The notes below the pieces were generated by a model. The model did not search any database. It was not told the origin of the DNA and saw only the letters and a list, made by a program, of their open reading frames with translations. A stretch of 47,182 bases of DNA from Acidimicrobiia bacterium (GTDB lineage Bacteria > Actinomycetota > Acidimicrobiia > Acidimicrobiales > Aldehydirespiratoraceae): assembly GCA_022828135.1 (NCBI GenBank), contig JAJEJB010000046.1, forward strand, positions 1 to 47,182. The letters run 5' to 3'. Positions 16,050-23,190 of this stretch are shown piece after piece (the stretch's first letter is position 1; each line of letters starts with the position of its first letter). The translations under genes were made by a program, and so were the position numbers.

Positions 16050-16142
16050 CCTGTTGGGTTCTAGCGCGTCGCGACGGGATTGTCCGGGCTTGGTGTCACA
16101 TCGCTCTGGAAGGCTGCGCGGCCATGACTCCGCTGCTCATTC

Positions 16143-18170
16143 TCACTCTGCTGGCCTCTCTGGGGCCGGCTGTTGGTCGAGCGCCTCTAATTCGGCCAGC
16201 GAGGCCTCCCATTGCGCGAGCAGGGCGGCGGCCCGGTCCGAGGCCTCGGTGTGGGCCGACGCGAGGGCGTGGACCTCCTCGGGCCGGTCGTATAGGGCGG
16301 GATCGCTGAGCCGGACATGCAGATCGGACACTTCGGTGTCGGCGGCCGCCCAGGATCGCTCCAGGTCGGCCACCCGCCTGCGCAGGGCGCTGGTGGCCGC
16401 ACGGGCTCTGGCGCCGGCCCGGCGCCGCTCGGCCCGATCAGCCGGGGACGTTCGCGGCTGGTGCGGTTCGCTCGACTGGTTCTGACGGCCGGGTTCGTCC
16501 GTGCCGACGGGGAGTACGGCGGCCGAGGGCCTCGTGCCGGGGGCGAGGGGTGACGGCCGCGGGACGGATGGGTCGTCGGGGTACAGCACCGACTCGTCGG
16601 CACCCAAATGCCACACCGCCCGACCGTGGCGAACCTCGATCAGCATGTCGGCCACGGCCCGGATGAGGTGCCGGTCGTGGGTCACCAGCAGGACCGTGCC
16701 GGGATAGGCACCGAGGGCGTCCTCGAGGATGTCGCAGCTGGGCAGGTCGAGGTGGTTGGTGGGCTCGTCGAGCACCAGCAGGTTCACCGGCTCCACCATC
16801 AGCCGGGCGAGGGCCAGGCGGGTGCGCTCGCCGCCGGAGAGTTCGGCTACCCGGCGGTCGGCGTCGTCTCCGGTGAAGCCGAATGCTCCGAGCACGGTGC
16901 GCAGGTTGCGCCGTCCTGGGTCGATCCCGGCCGAGAACACCTCGATCGCCCGCTTGGTGCCGTCCAGCTCGTCGGCCTGATGCTGGCCGAAGGCAGCGAC
17001 GCGCACGTTGGCACCGATCCGCACCGTGCCGGCACTCGGCGGCAGCTCGCCCAGGATCAGCTTGAGCAGGGTGGTCTTGCCCGCGCCGTTGGGCCCCACC
17101 AGCGCCACCGTCTGGCCCCGTTCCACCGCCAGGGTCGCGCCGGAGACGACCGGTCCGTCGCCGTCGGGATAGCCGACGGTGGCCTCCTCGAGCTCGGCGA
17201 CCACCCGGCCGGAGCGGGGAGGTGCATCGAAGTCGAAGCGGGCGGCCAGATCGGAGCGGCTGGGGACCTGGATCCGGTCCAGCTTCTGGAGGGTCTTGAC
17301 CCTGCTCTGCACCTGGCGGGCCTTGCTGGCCTTGTAGCGGAAGCGCTCGACGAAGCGCTCGACGCGGGCCACCTCGCGGGCTTGGCGGGCTGCGGCCGCC
17401 TCGACGCGCTCCAGGTGCTCGGTGCGGGCCACCACGAACTCCGCGAACCCTCCCTCGTAGGCGGTCACCGTGCCGGAAGCGAGTTCGACTATGCGGTCGG
17501 CCACCGCGTCGATGAAGTCGCGGTCGTGGCTGACGAAGAGCAGGGAACCAGACCATGCCGCCAGGCGCCGCTCAAGCCACGCCATGGAGTCGACGTCGAG
17601 ATGGTTGGTGGGCTCGTCGAGCAGCAGGATGTCGGGCTCCGACACCAGCAGGCGGGCCAGGGCCGCTCTCATCCGCCAGCCTCCGGACAGCTCCTTCAGG
17701 GGCCGGTCCGAGTCGGCCGCCGAGAAGCCGAGACCGGCCAGAACCTTGGCCGCCTCGGCCTCCAGGGCGTAACCGCCGAGCTGCTCGAACAGGGACTGGG
17801 CCTCTCCGTAGCGGGCCACCAGGTCGTGCTGGGGGTCAGCCGAATGGCCGAGCCGGCTCTCGAGCTCCTTCAGGGTGCCGGCCAACTCGGCCAGCGGGCC
17901 GGCACCGGCGATCACATGCTGGCGGACTGTTCCACCGGAGATGTCGCGCAGGTCCTGGGGCAGGTACCCGATCCGGGCGTCGCGGGGCTTGGTGACGGTT
18001 CCTGCGTCGGGCTCGATCATCCCGGCCATGATCTCGAGCAGGGTCGTCTTGCCGGTGCCGTTGCCGCCCACCAGCGCGACGCGCCGGCCCGCGGGCAGAT
18101 GCAGGGTCACGCCCTCGAAGAGTTGGCGGGTGCCGTAGCCCTTGGACAGGCCGGACGCGGTCAGGGTCAC
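16143..18170 (-). CDS. ABC-F family ATPase
   Basis: A 675-residue soluble protein with two ABC ATPase domains and no membrane segments. First domain: Walker A GGNGTGKTT (about 35-43), signature LSGGWRMRAALARLL, Walker B ILLLDEPTNHLD. Second domain: GPNGAGKTT, LSGGERTRLALARLM, LLVLDEPTNHLDL. The linker between them is basic and helical (RQAREVARVERFVERFRYKASKARQVQSRVKTLQKL). The C-terminal 120 residues form an Ala/Arg-rich, probably coiled-coil extension. ABC-F proteins act on ribosomes in translation or antibiotic protection; the exact subfamily cannot be fixed by eye. Starts GTG 18170 with TAGCGT six bases upstream. Confidence 0.9.
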   Translation of the reverse strand: MTLTASGLSKGYGTRQLFEGVTLHLPAGRRVALVGGNGTGKTTLLEIMAGMIEPDAGTVTKPRDARIGYLPQDLRDISGGTVRQHVIAGAGPLAELAGTLKELESRLGHSADPQHDLVARYGEAQSLFEQLGGYALEAEAAKVLAGLGFSAADSDRPLKELSGGWRMRAALARLLVSEPDILLLDEPTNHLDVDSMAWLERRLAAWSGSLLFVSHDRDFIDAVADRIVELASGTVTAYEGGFAEFVVARTEHLERVEAAAARQAREVARVERFVERFRYKASKARQVQSRVKTLQKLDRIQVPSRSDLAARFDFDAPPRSGRVVAELEEATVGYPDGDGPVVSGATLAVERGQTVALVGPNGAGKTTLLKLILGELPPSAGTVRIGANVRVAAFGQHQADELDGTKRAIEVFSAGIDPGRRNLRTVLGAFGFTGDDADRRVAELSGGERTRLALARLMVEPVNLLVLDEPTNHLDLPSCDILEDALGAYPGTVLLVTHDRHLIRAVADMLIEVRHGRAVWHLGADESVLYPDDPSVPRPSPLAPGTRPSAAVLPVGTDEPGRQNQSSEPHQPRTSPADRAERRRAGARARAATSALRRRVADLERSWAAADTEVSDLHVRLSDPALYDRPEEVHALASAHTEASDRAAALLAQWEASLAELEALDQQPAPERPAE

Positions 18171-18176
18171 CGTCCA

Positions 18177-18182
18177 ACGCTA
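18177..18182 (-). promoter_or_regulatory. -10 box of the ABC-F gene (leaderless)
   Basis: TAGCGT lies 6 nt before GTG 18170. Confidence 0.5.
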
Positions 18183-18252
18183 CGGCTCCCACCTGGCCCG
18201 GCCTCCGGGGCTTACACCAGCCAGCCGGGTGCAGCCCAGCCGGCCGGCGGCT

Positions 18253-19077
18253 TCAGCTCAGCAGCTTGTCGAGGCGGGTCTCGGTCTCGGCGACCCCGGC
18301 GAAGTCCGGTTCAGTGGCCTCCAGGCGGCCCAGCCACCCGACCGACACCCAGCCGGCCATCACCGCTCCGCCGTCGGTGTATTCGGGCAGTTCGATGGCG
18401 TCGCCCCAGTCCATCTTCACCCGGTAGGCGTCGGTGTGCCCGGGCCGGGGCTCGAGTTGTGCGGTGGCCATCGAGCGGGGTGGCTCGATGCCGACCTCGG
18501 TGCGCTTCCAGCCCTTGATGTCGCGCAACTCCCGGTCGGGAACGTTGATGTTGAGCACTACTGGCTCCGGCGGCAGCGCAGTGGCCAGGCCCTCCACCGC
18601 GGCGGCGGCCACGGTTGCAGCGGTCTCCCAGTGCTGGTCGGCGAGCATCTCCTCCCAGCCCTGGCCCTCGACGCCGAACGACTCAACCGTCTGGCTCACG
18701 GCTACGCCGCTCACCCCTCCGTTGCGGGCCGTGAGGCAGGCCCCGACCGTGCCGGAGTGGTACACCGAGCGGCCCACGTTGGCGCCGGGGTTGATGCCGG
18801 CCACCACGAGGTCGTAGTGCCCGAACAGGTCCAGGCGACCGAACATCACGCACAGCGCCGGCGGTCCCGTCACCGACCACACATCGTCCAAGCCGTCTAT
18901 GGGGGCGCGGTGAACCTCGGGCTTGATCAGGTGCAGGGGGCCGAAGGCTGCGCCGTAGCCCGAGTACTCCTTGTCGGGCGCCACCACGACGACCTCGCCG
19001 ATCTCGGCCATGGCCCGGGCCAGCACGTGCAGCCCGATGGAGTCGATGCCGTCATCGTTGGTGACAAGAATGCGCAC
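18253..19077 (-). CDS. surE: 5'/3'-nucleotidase SurE
   Basis: A 274-residue metal-dependent nucleoside monophosphate phosphatase of the SurE fold. Motifs: VRILVTNDDG at the N-terminus (metal-binding Asp pair), VVVVAPDKEYSGYGAAF, VVAGINPGANVG with the metal-binding Asn, and YHSGTVGACLTAR. The C-terminal domain is normal. I prefer GTG 19077 to TTG 19080 because TAGGGT lies exactly six bases upstream of the GTG, the leaderless spacing used throughout this window. The gene is divergent from the two-component regulator. Confidence 0.9.
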   Translation of the reverse strand: MRILVTNDDGIDSIGLHVLARAMAEIGEVVVVAPDKEYSGYGAAFGPLHLIKPEVHRAPIDGLDDVWSVTGPPALCVMFGRLDLFGHYDLVVAGINPGANVGRSVYHSGTVGACLTARNGGVSGVAVSQTVESFGVEGQGWEEMLADQHWETAATVAAAAVEGLATALPPEPVVLNINVPDRELRDIKGWKRTEVGIEPPRSMATAQLEPRPGHTDAYRVKMDWGDAIELPEYTDGGAVMAGWVSVGWLGRLEATEPDFAGVAETETRLDKLLS

Positions 19078-19083
19078 CAACCG

Positions 19084-19089
19084 ACCCTA
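19084..19089 (-). promoter_or_regulatory. -10 box of surE (leaderless)
   Basis: TAGGGT lies 6 nt before GTG 19077. Confidence 0.5.
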
Positions 19090-19129
19090 GCCGTGAAGGT
19101 GTACCTCCAAGCCGGGCCGGTCCGAGTTC

Positions 19130-19135
19130 TAACCT
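19130..19135 (+). promoter_or_regulatory. Candidate -10 box near the response-regulator start
   Basis: TAACCT ends one base before ATG 19137. A transcript from it would start downstream of that ATG, so translation may really begin at TTG 19146 or GTG 19161/19167. Confidence 0.35.
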
Positions 19136-19136
19136 G

Positions 19137-19949
19137 ATGTTCACTTTGCGGGGCCACAATGTGACGGTGCAGTCCGCAGACGGGGGAGAGGCCGCGGCCA
19201 CCATCCTGATCGCAGAGGACGATCGCCGCGTGCGGGACTCGCTCGACCGGTACCTGCGGCTGGAAGGCTACGAGGTGGTGGCCGTGCCCGACGGGGCCGC
19301 CGCGCTGGCCGCTCACGACGCGCACCGGCCCGACCTGCTGGTGCTGGACGTCTCGATGCCGAATGCCGACGGGCTCAGCGTGTGCCGGATGCTGCGACAG
19401 AGGGGCTGCGACACTCAGATCCTCATGCTCACTGCTCGCCACGAGGTGGACGACCGGGTGGCCGGGCTCGACGCCGGCGCCGACGACTACCTCGTCAAGC
19501 CCTTCGCCATCGAGGAGCTTCTGGCCAGGGTGCGGGCGCGGTTGAGGGCCGCGGCCGACGAGGGCGAGCGTGCGGGACGGCGAGGCCGGAGTGCCAGCGC
19601 GGCCCCATCGCGCCGCGACGGTGTGCTGCGCCTCGGTGATCTCGAGATCGACGTCGAGGGCCGTCTGGCAACGCGGGCCGGCCGGAGCATCGATCTGTCG
19701 GTGAAGGAGTTCGACCTGCTCGAGTTGCTGGTGCGCAACGCCGGCGTCGTCCTGAGCCGCTTCGACATCTACGAGCATGTTTGGGAGGGAGCCCTCGACA
19801 CCGGCTCCAAGACCCTCGACGTGTACGTCGGGTACCTGCGCCGCAAGACAGAAGCTGACGGCGCGTCCAGGATCGTCCACACCGTGCGCGGGGCCGGCTA
19901 CGTGGCCAGGATCGACCAGAGGCCGAGCGGAATAGGTAGCCGTTCGTGA
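19137..19949 (+). CDS. OmpR/PhoB-type response regulator (MprA-like)
   Basis: A DNA-binding response regulator of at most 270 residues. The receiver domain begins near residue 22 (ATILIAEDD, acidic pocket), has the phosphoacceptor Asp71 in LLVLDVSMP, the Thr in MLTARHE and the Lys in YLVKPF. A Ser/Arg-rich linker (about 140-160) leads to a winged-helix output domain (KEFDLLELLVRNAGVVLSRFDIYEHVW, then KTLDVYVGYLRRKTE and IVHTVRGAGYVA). It resembles MprA/TcrX-type regulators. The true start may be TTG 19146 or GTG 19161, since the only -10 match abuts ATG 19137. It is paired with the histidine kinase 121 bp downstream. Confidence 0.9.
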   Translation: MFTLRGHNVTVQSADGGEAAATILIAEDDRRVRDSLDRYLRLEGYEVVAVPDGAAALAAHDAHRPDLLVLDVSMPNADGLSVCRMLRQRGCDTQILMLTARHEVDDRVAGLDAGADDYLVKPFAIEELLARVRARLRAAADEGERAGRRGRSASAAPSRRDGVLRLGDLEIDVEGRLATRAGRSIDLSVKEFDLLELLVRNAGVVLSRFDIYEHVWEGALDTGSKTLDVYVGYLRRKTEADGASRIVHTVRGAGYVARIDQRPSGIGSRS

Positions 19950-19987
19950 CAATTTCTGCGAGGCGCCGAGCGAGGCCGTGGCCCGAG

Positions 19988-20023
19988 CGGCCCGCGAGCG
20001 AAGCGAACAGGAGCGGGAGTGAC
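19988..20023. repeat. Diverged copy of the 36-bp repeat
   Basis: This stretch shares the frame CGGCC...AGCGAAC-x-(A/G)G-x-GCGGGA with the exact pair at 8932-9010, in the same orientation. It lies in the gap between the response-regulator and kinase genes. Confidence 0.5.
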
Positions 20024-20051
20024 AACGCTGCATCGCGAAGCGGCGTCACTC
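20017..20051 (+). other. Nested hairpin between response-regulator and kinase genes
   Basis: Arms GAGTGAC (20017-20023) and GTCACTC (20045-20051) pair over 7 bp, enclosing an inner CGCT / AGCG stem and a 9-nt loop. No T tract follows, so it is more likely an RNA processing or attenuation structure than a simple terminator. Confidence 0.5.
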
Positions 20052-20070
20052 ACGCGCGCGAGATCGACCA

Positions 20071-21465
20071 GTGACGCTTCGGGTCCGGGTCGCGCTGCTG
20101 GTGGCCGCGGTGGTGACGGTGGTGGTGGCCGTGGTGGGCTGGACCGCGGTGCGCTCGGCCAGAGCAGAGCTGACGGAGGAAGTGGACCAAGACCTGCTGG
20201 AGCGGGCGGCCTTGGTGTTCGCCGAGCCTCGCGGCGACTTCTGGGCCGGCAGCCTGGCCCGGCGCTCGACAGGGATCGGGTCGTTGCTGCGGGCCGATCC
20301 GCTGGGCTCGCTGGTGTCGCTGGACGCCTACGCCCGAGTCGTCGTGACCGACCTGGACGCCGGTGCCGACGGCGTGATCAGGGGCCAGGTCATCGTCGCC
20401 CTCGACGACGACATCGGAACCGTGCCCGACACCGAGCGCCTGGAGCGGGCCCGGCGGTGGGGGCCGGTGGTGGACACGGTCAGGGCGCACGGGATGAGCC
20501 TGCGGCTCATGACCGTGCGGGCCGCCGACGGCGTGTTCGTCCAGGTGGCCCGCCCGCTGGACGAGGTGGAGAGCGCCGTGGAGGATCTGCGCCGTCAGGT
20601 GCTGCTGTTCGGTCTGCTGGCGGTGGCGGTCGCTGCGGCCGGGGCCTGGTTTCTGGCCGGGCGAGCGGTGCGCCCCATCGTCAGGTTGACGGACACGGCC
20701 GAGCAGATCGCCGAGACGGGCGACGTCGACCTGCCGGTTGAGAGTTCGGAGGCCGGCGAGGTGGGGCGTCTGGCCCGCAGCTTCCGGACCATGCTCGCAG
20801 CCCTCTCCGCCAGCCGCCGCCAGCAGCACCGCTTGGTGATGGACGCCAGCCACGAGCTGCGCACCCCGCTCACCAGCCTGCGCACCAACGTCGATCTGCT
20901 GCGGCGCTCCGACGAGCTGGCGCCGGAGGAGCGGGCCTCCGTGCTCGACGATGTGGATGCCGAGCTGGGCGAGTTGACCGACTTGGTGACCGAGCTGGTC
21001 GACCTGGCGGCCGATGTCCAGACCGACGAGGAACTCGAGCTGATCGATATGGCCGGGGTGGTGGAGCCGGTGGTGGAGCGGGCCCGGCGCCGCAGCGGGC
21101 GCGACATCGTGGTGCGGGTGGATCGGGGAGTGCCGGTGGAGGGCCGCCCGGAGGCATTGGCCCGTGCCGTGCGCAACCTGGTGGACAATGCGGTGAAGTT
21201 CAGTGAGCAGGGGCCGGTCGAGGTGGTCGTGGACGGCGGCTCGGTGACCGTGCACGACGCCGGACCCGGCGTGGCCGAGGCCGACCGTGAGCGGGTCTTC
21301 GAGCGGTTCCATCGCCTGGAGGCCGACCGCGACCATCCCGGGTCGGGCCTCGGGCTGGCCATCGTGCGCCAGGTGGCCGAGGCTCACGGCGGGACGGTGA
21401 CGGTGGGGGAGTCGCCGCTGGGAGGCGCGGCCATCGGTCTGCGGATCCCCGAGATCGACGGCTAG
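20071..21465 (+). CDS. Sensor histidine kinase (MprB-like)
   Basis: A 464-residue membrane kinase. A membrane segment at about 5-25 and another at about 178-198 flank an extracytoplasmic sensor of roughly 150 residues. A HAMP-like region follows (RAVRPIVRLTDTAEQIAETGDVD), then the dimerisation box DASHELRTPLTSLRTN with phosphoacceptor His261, the N box NLVDNAVKFS, G1 VHDAGPGV, the F box RVFERFHR and G2 GSGLGLAIVRQVAEAHGG. It would phosphorylate the upstream regulator. It starts GTG 20071, with no nearby -10 or strong ribosome-binding site. The 121-bp gap holds a nested hairpin and a repeat-like element. Confidence 0.9.
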   Translation: MTLRVRVALLVAAVVTVVVAVVGWTAVRSARAELTEEVDQDLLERAALVFAEPRGDFWAGSLARRSTGIGSLLRADPLGSLVSLDAYARVVVTDLDAGADGVIRGQVIVALDDDIGTVPDTERLERARRWGPVVDTVRAHGMSLRLMTVRAADGVFVQVARPLDEVESAVEDLRRQVLLFGLLAVAVAAAGAWFLAGRAVRPIVRLTDTAEQIAETGDVDLPVESSEAGEVGRLARSFRTMLAALSASRRQQHRLVMDASHELRTPLTSLRTNVDLLRRSDELAPEERASVLDDVDAELGELTDLVTELVDLAADVQTDEELELIDMAGVVEPVVERARRRSGRDIVVRVDRGVPVEGRPEALARAVRNLVDNAVKFSEQGPVEVVVDGGSVTVHDAGPGVAEADRERVFERFHRLEADRDHPGSGLGLAIVRQVAEAHGGTVTVGESPLGGAAIGLRIPEIDG

Positions 21466-21486
21466 AGACCAGGTCGGGTGCTGCCG

Positions 21487-21492
21487 TAACCT
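21487..21492 (+). promoter_or_regulatory. -10 box for the leader ORF and amine oxidase
   Basis: TAACCT lies 7 nt before ATG 21500, so the transcript probably starts at or next to that ATG. Confidence 0.5.
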
Positions 21493-21499
21493 CGGCTCC

Positions 21500-21556
21500 A
21501 TGCGAATTGGCAGCGGTGGAGTCCCAAAATGGCGTCCTGGGCTGCCAGTTCCATGA
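21500..21556 (+). CDS. 18-codon leader ORF created across palindrome R5
   Basis: ATG 21500 lies 7 nt after TAACCT and opens an 18-codon frame (MRIGSGGVPKWRPGLPVP) through palindrome R5. Its TGA overlaps the ATG of the amine oxidase as ATGA (21553-21556). The arrangement would allow translational coupling. It has no recognised homologue and probably arose by insertion of the repeat, so it may be only a by-product. Its expression is inferred from promoter spacing. Confidence 0.45.
   Translation: MRIGSGGVPKWRPGLPVP
21505..21550. repeat. Dispersed palindrome, class B (diverged inner arms), copy R5
   Basis: 46 bp with outer arms AATTGGCAGC / GCTGCCAGTT; the interior follows the 7-4-4-4-7 layout but with poorly pairing inner arms TCCC / TGGC and loop AAAA. 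It is bracketed by TCCATG at 21497-21502 and 21550-21555. Confidence 0.8.
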
Positions 21557-22980
21557 GAGCGCCCGGCCCGGCGGCTGCGCCGGTGGGCCGCCGCCGGTTC
21601 ATCAAGGGCGGACTCGGTGCGGCTGGCCTGGCCGCGGCCGCGCCCCTGCTGGCAGCCTGCGGCGACGACAGCGACGACGTGCCGACAGCGGACCCACTGC
21701 CCGCGGACGCTCCGGCTGCGACAGACGAGCGGATCGTCATCGTCGGGGCCGGGGCGGCTGCGCTGGCTGCGGCCGATGAGCTCCAGATCCGGGGGTTCCA
21801 CAACGTCGTGCTGCTGGAGGCCCGGGACCGGGTCGGCGGGCGTATCTGGACTTCGAGCATCGGCGACGGCATCCCCGTCGAACTTGGCGCCACCTGGATA
21901 CACGGAGTCCGGGGCAACCCGGTGAGCGACATCGTCGAGAGCAACGGCATGACTACGGCTGAGACCGACTACGACAACGCGGTCCTCTACGACCACGACG
22001 GCCGGCCGGCCGAGCCGGTCGACGCCGCGTTGTGGGGCGAGTACATGGCGCTGGCCTATGAGATGCCCGAAGCGTCCCTACGGGACGTCTTCGAGCGGTT
22101 CGCTTCCATCCACGATCTCGGCGAGGACGACCGGCGCCTGTGGCGGTACTCGCTGGCGTCCATGTTCTCCCACGAGTTCGGGGCGGACATCAGCGACCTG
22201 TCCATTCTGAGCTACGACGGGCCGAGCACGCTGCGGGGCGGTGACGTGGTGTTCCCGGAGGGCTACAGCCAGATCGTCGACGTGCTGGCTGCGGGCCGGG
22301 ACATCCGGCTCGATCACCCGGTGGCTCAGGTCGACCACTCCGGGTCCACCGTCGTGGTCACCACCGAGTCGGGCGGCACGTTCGAAGCCGACCGGGTTGT
22401 GGTCACGGTGCCTCTCGGGGTGCTCAAGGCGGGGACGATCTCGTTCACGCCGGTGTTGCCACCGGCCATGCGTGATGCGATCGCCGCCCTGGACATGGGG
22501 ATCCTCAACCGGACGTGCCTGCTGTTCGACGAGCCTTTCTGGGACCGCGACACCGAGTGGATCGGCTACGCGGGCGAGCGGCCGGGCCAGTGGTCCGAGA
22601 CGCTGAACCTGTACCCGTACCTGGGCCGGCCGGTCCTCGCCATGTTCAACCCCGGGTCGTTCGGGGCCGAGATCGAGCAGTATTCCGACGAGGAGCTCAC
22701 AGGGCGAGCAGTCGAGGCCCTCAGGGCCATGTTCGGCGATGTGCCTGAGCCCGTCGACGCCCTGAGCACCCGCTGGGGCTCGGACCCCTGGACGCGGGGC
22801 TCGTACTCGTACCTGCCGGTCGGCGTGGAGTTCGACACCTACCGGGACATGGCCAGGCCCGTCGGCGAGCGCTTGTTCTTCGCGGGAGAGGCCACCCACA
22901 GCCGGTTCCCCTCGACCGTGCACGGCGCACTTCTCTCGGGCCGGCGGGCCGCCCGCCAGATCTACGGCCTACTGCGCTGA
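21553..22980 (+). CDS. Tat-exported flavin monoamine/polyamine oxidase, probable lipoprotein
   Basis: A 475-residue FAD amine oxidase. A twin-arginine signal (GRRRFIKGGLGAAGLAAAAP) is followed by LLAAC, so it is probably exported folded and lipidated. The FAD motif is IVIVGAGAAALAAADEL, with Ala where the third Gly of GxGxxG is usual. Other marks: LEARDRVGGRIWTS, ELGATWIHG, VVVTVPLGVLKAG and the C-terminal RLFFAGEATHSRFPSTVHGALLSGRRAA. It probably oxidises amines or polyamines in the cell envelope, making peroxide. ATG 21553 is chosen over 21529, which lies inside palindrome R5. There is no ribosome-binding site of its own; the leader ORF overlaps its start. Confidence 0.88.
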   Translation: MRAPGPAAAPVGRRRFIKGGLGAAGLAAAAPLLAACGDDSDDVPTADPLPADAPAATDERIVIVGAGAAALAAADELQIRGFHNVVLLEARDRVGGRIWTSSIGDGIPVELGATWIHGVRGNPVSDIVESNGMTTAETDYDNAVLYDHDGRPAEPVDAALWGEYMALAYEMPEASLRDVFERFASIHDLGEDDRRLWRYSLASMFSHEFGADISDLSILSYDGPSTLRGGDVVFPEGYSQIVDVLAAGRDIRLDHPVAQVDHSGSTVVVTTESGGTFEADRVVVTVPLGVLKAGTISFTPVLPPAMRDAIAALDMGILNRTCLLFDEPFWDRDTEWIGYAGERPGQWSETLNLYPYLGRPVLAMFNPGSFGAEIEQYSDEELTGRAVEALRAMFGDVPEPVDALSTRWGSDPWTRGSYSYLPVGVEFDTYRDMARPVGERLFFAGEATHSRFPSTVHGALLSGRRAARQIYGLLR

Positions 22981-22994
22981 CCCTCCCGTCCGGG

Positions 22995-23040
22995 AATTGG
23001 CAGCGGTGAGTGCCGATTCCGGCGTCCTGGGCTGCCAGTT
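22995..23040. repeat. Dispersed palindrome, class B, copy R6
   Basis: 46 bp: AATTGGCAGC / GCTGCCAGTT, inner arms GCCG / CGGC and loop ATTC. First of three units on a 72-bp period between convergent genes. Confidence 0.87.
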
Positions 23041-23066
23041 CGGCGGTTGGGCTGGGGCCGTTTGGG

Positions 23067-23112
23067 AATTGGCAGCGGTGAGTGCCGATTCCGGCGTCCT
23101 GTGCTGCCAGTT
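23067..23112. repeat. Dispersed palindrome, class B, copy R7
   Basis: Nearly identical to R6 (one base differs in the right bulge). Starts 72 bp after R6. The 26-nt spacers on both sides end in CGTTTGGG-like sequence. Confidence 0.87.
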
Positions 23113-23138
23113 CGGGGGCCGGGCCGGGATCGTTTGGG

Positions 23139-23183
23139 AATTGGCAGCGTCTTGCACGGTATGCGTGCGTTGTGCTGCCAGTT
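23139..23183. repeat. Dispersed palindrome, class A, copy R8
   Basis: 45 bp: AATTGGCAGC / GCTGCCAGTT, inner arms GCACG / CGTGC and loop GTATG. Starts 72 bp after R7 but belongs to the other interior class. It ends 7 bp before the valS stop end. Confidence 0.87.
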
Positions 23184-23190
23184 CCGGGGG

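Noticed and set aside
16608..18518. Long plus-strand ORF of 636 codons
   Set aside because: Antisense to the ABC-F gene, whose Walker and signature motifs are complete.
21529..21552. ATG 21529 as start of the amine oxidase
   Set aside because: It lies inside palindrome R5 and upstream of the Tat signal. ATG 21553 gives a normal signal peptide and overlaps the leader stop.
20050..21996. Long minus-strand ORF of 648 codons
   Set aside because: Antisense to the histidine kinase; His/Gln-rich shadow translation without any domain.
22995..23183. CRISPR array
   Set aside because: There are only three units, each unit is itself a full palindrome with varying interior, the spacers resemble each other, and no cas genes are nearby.
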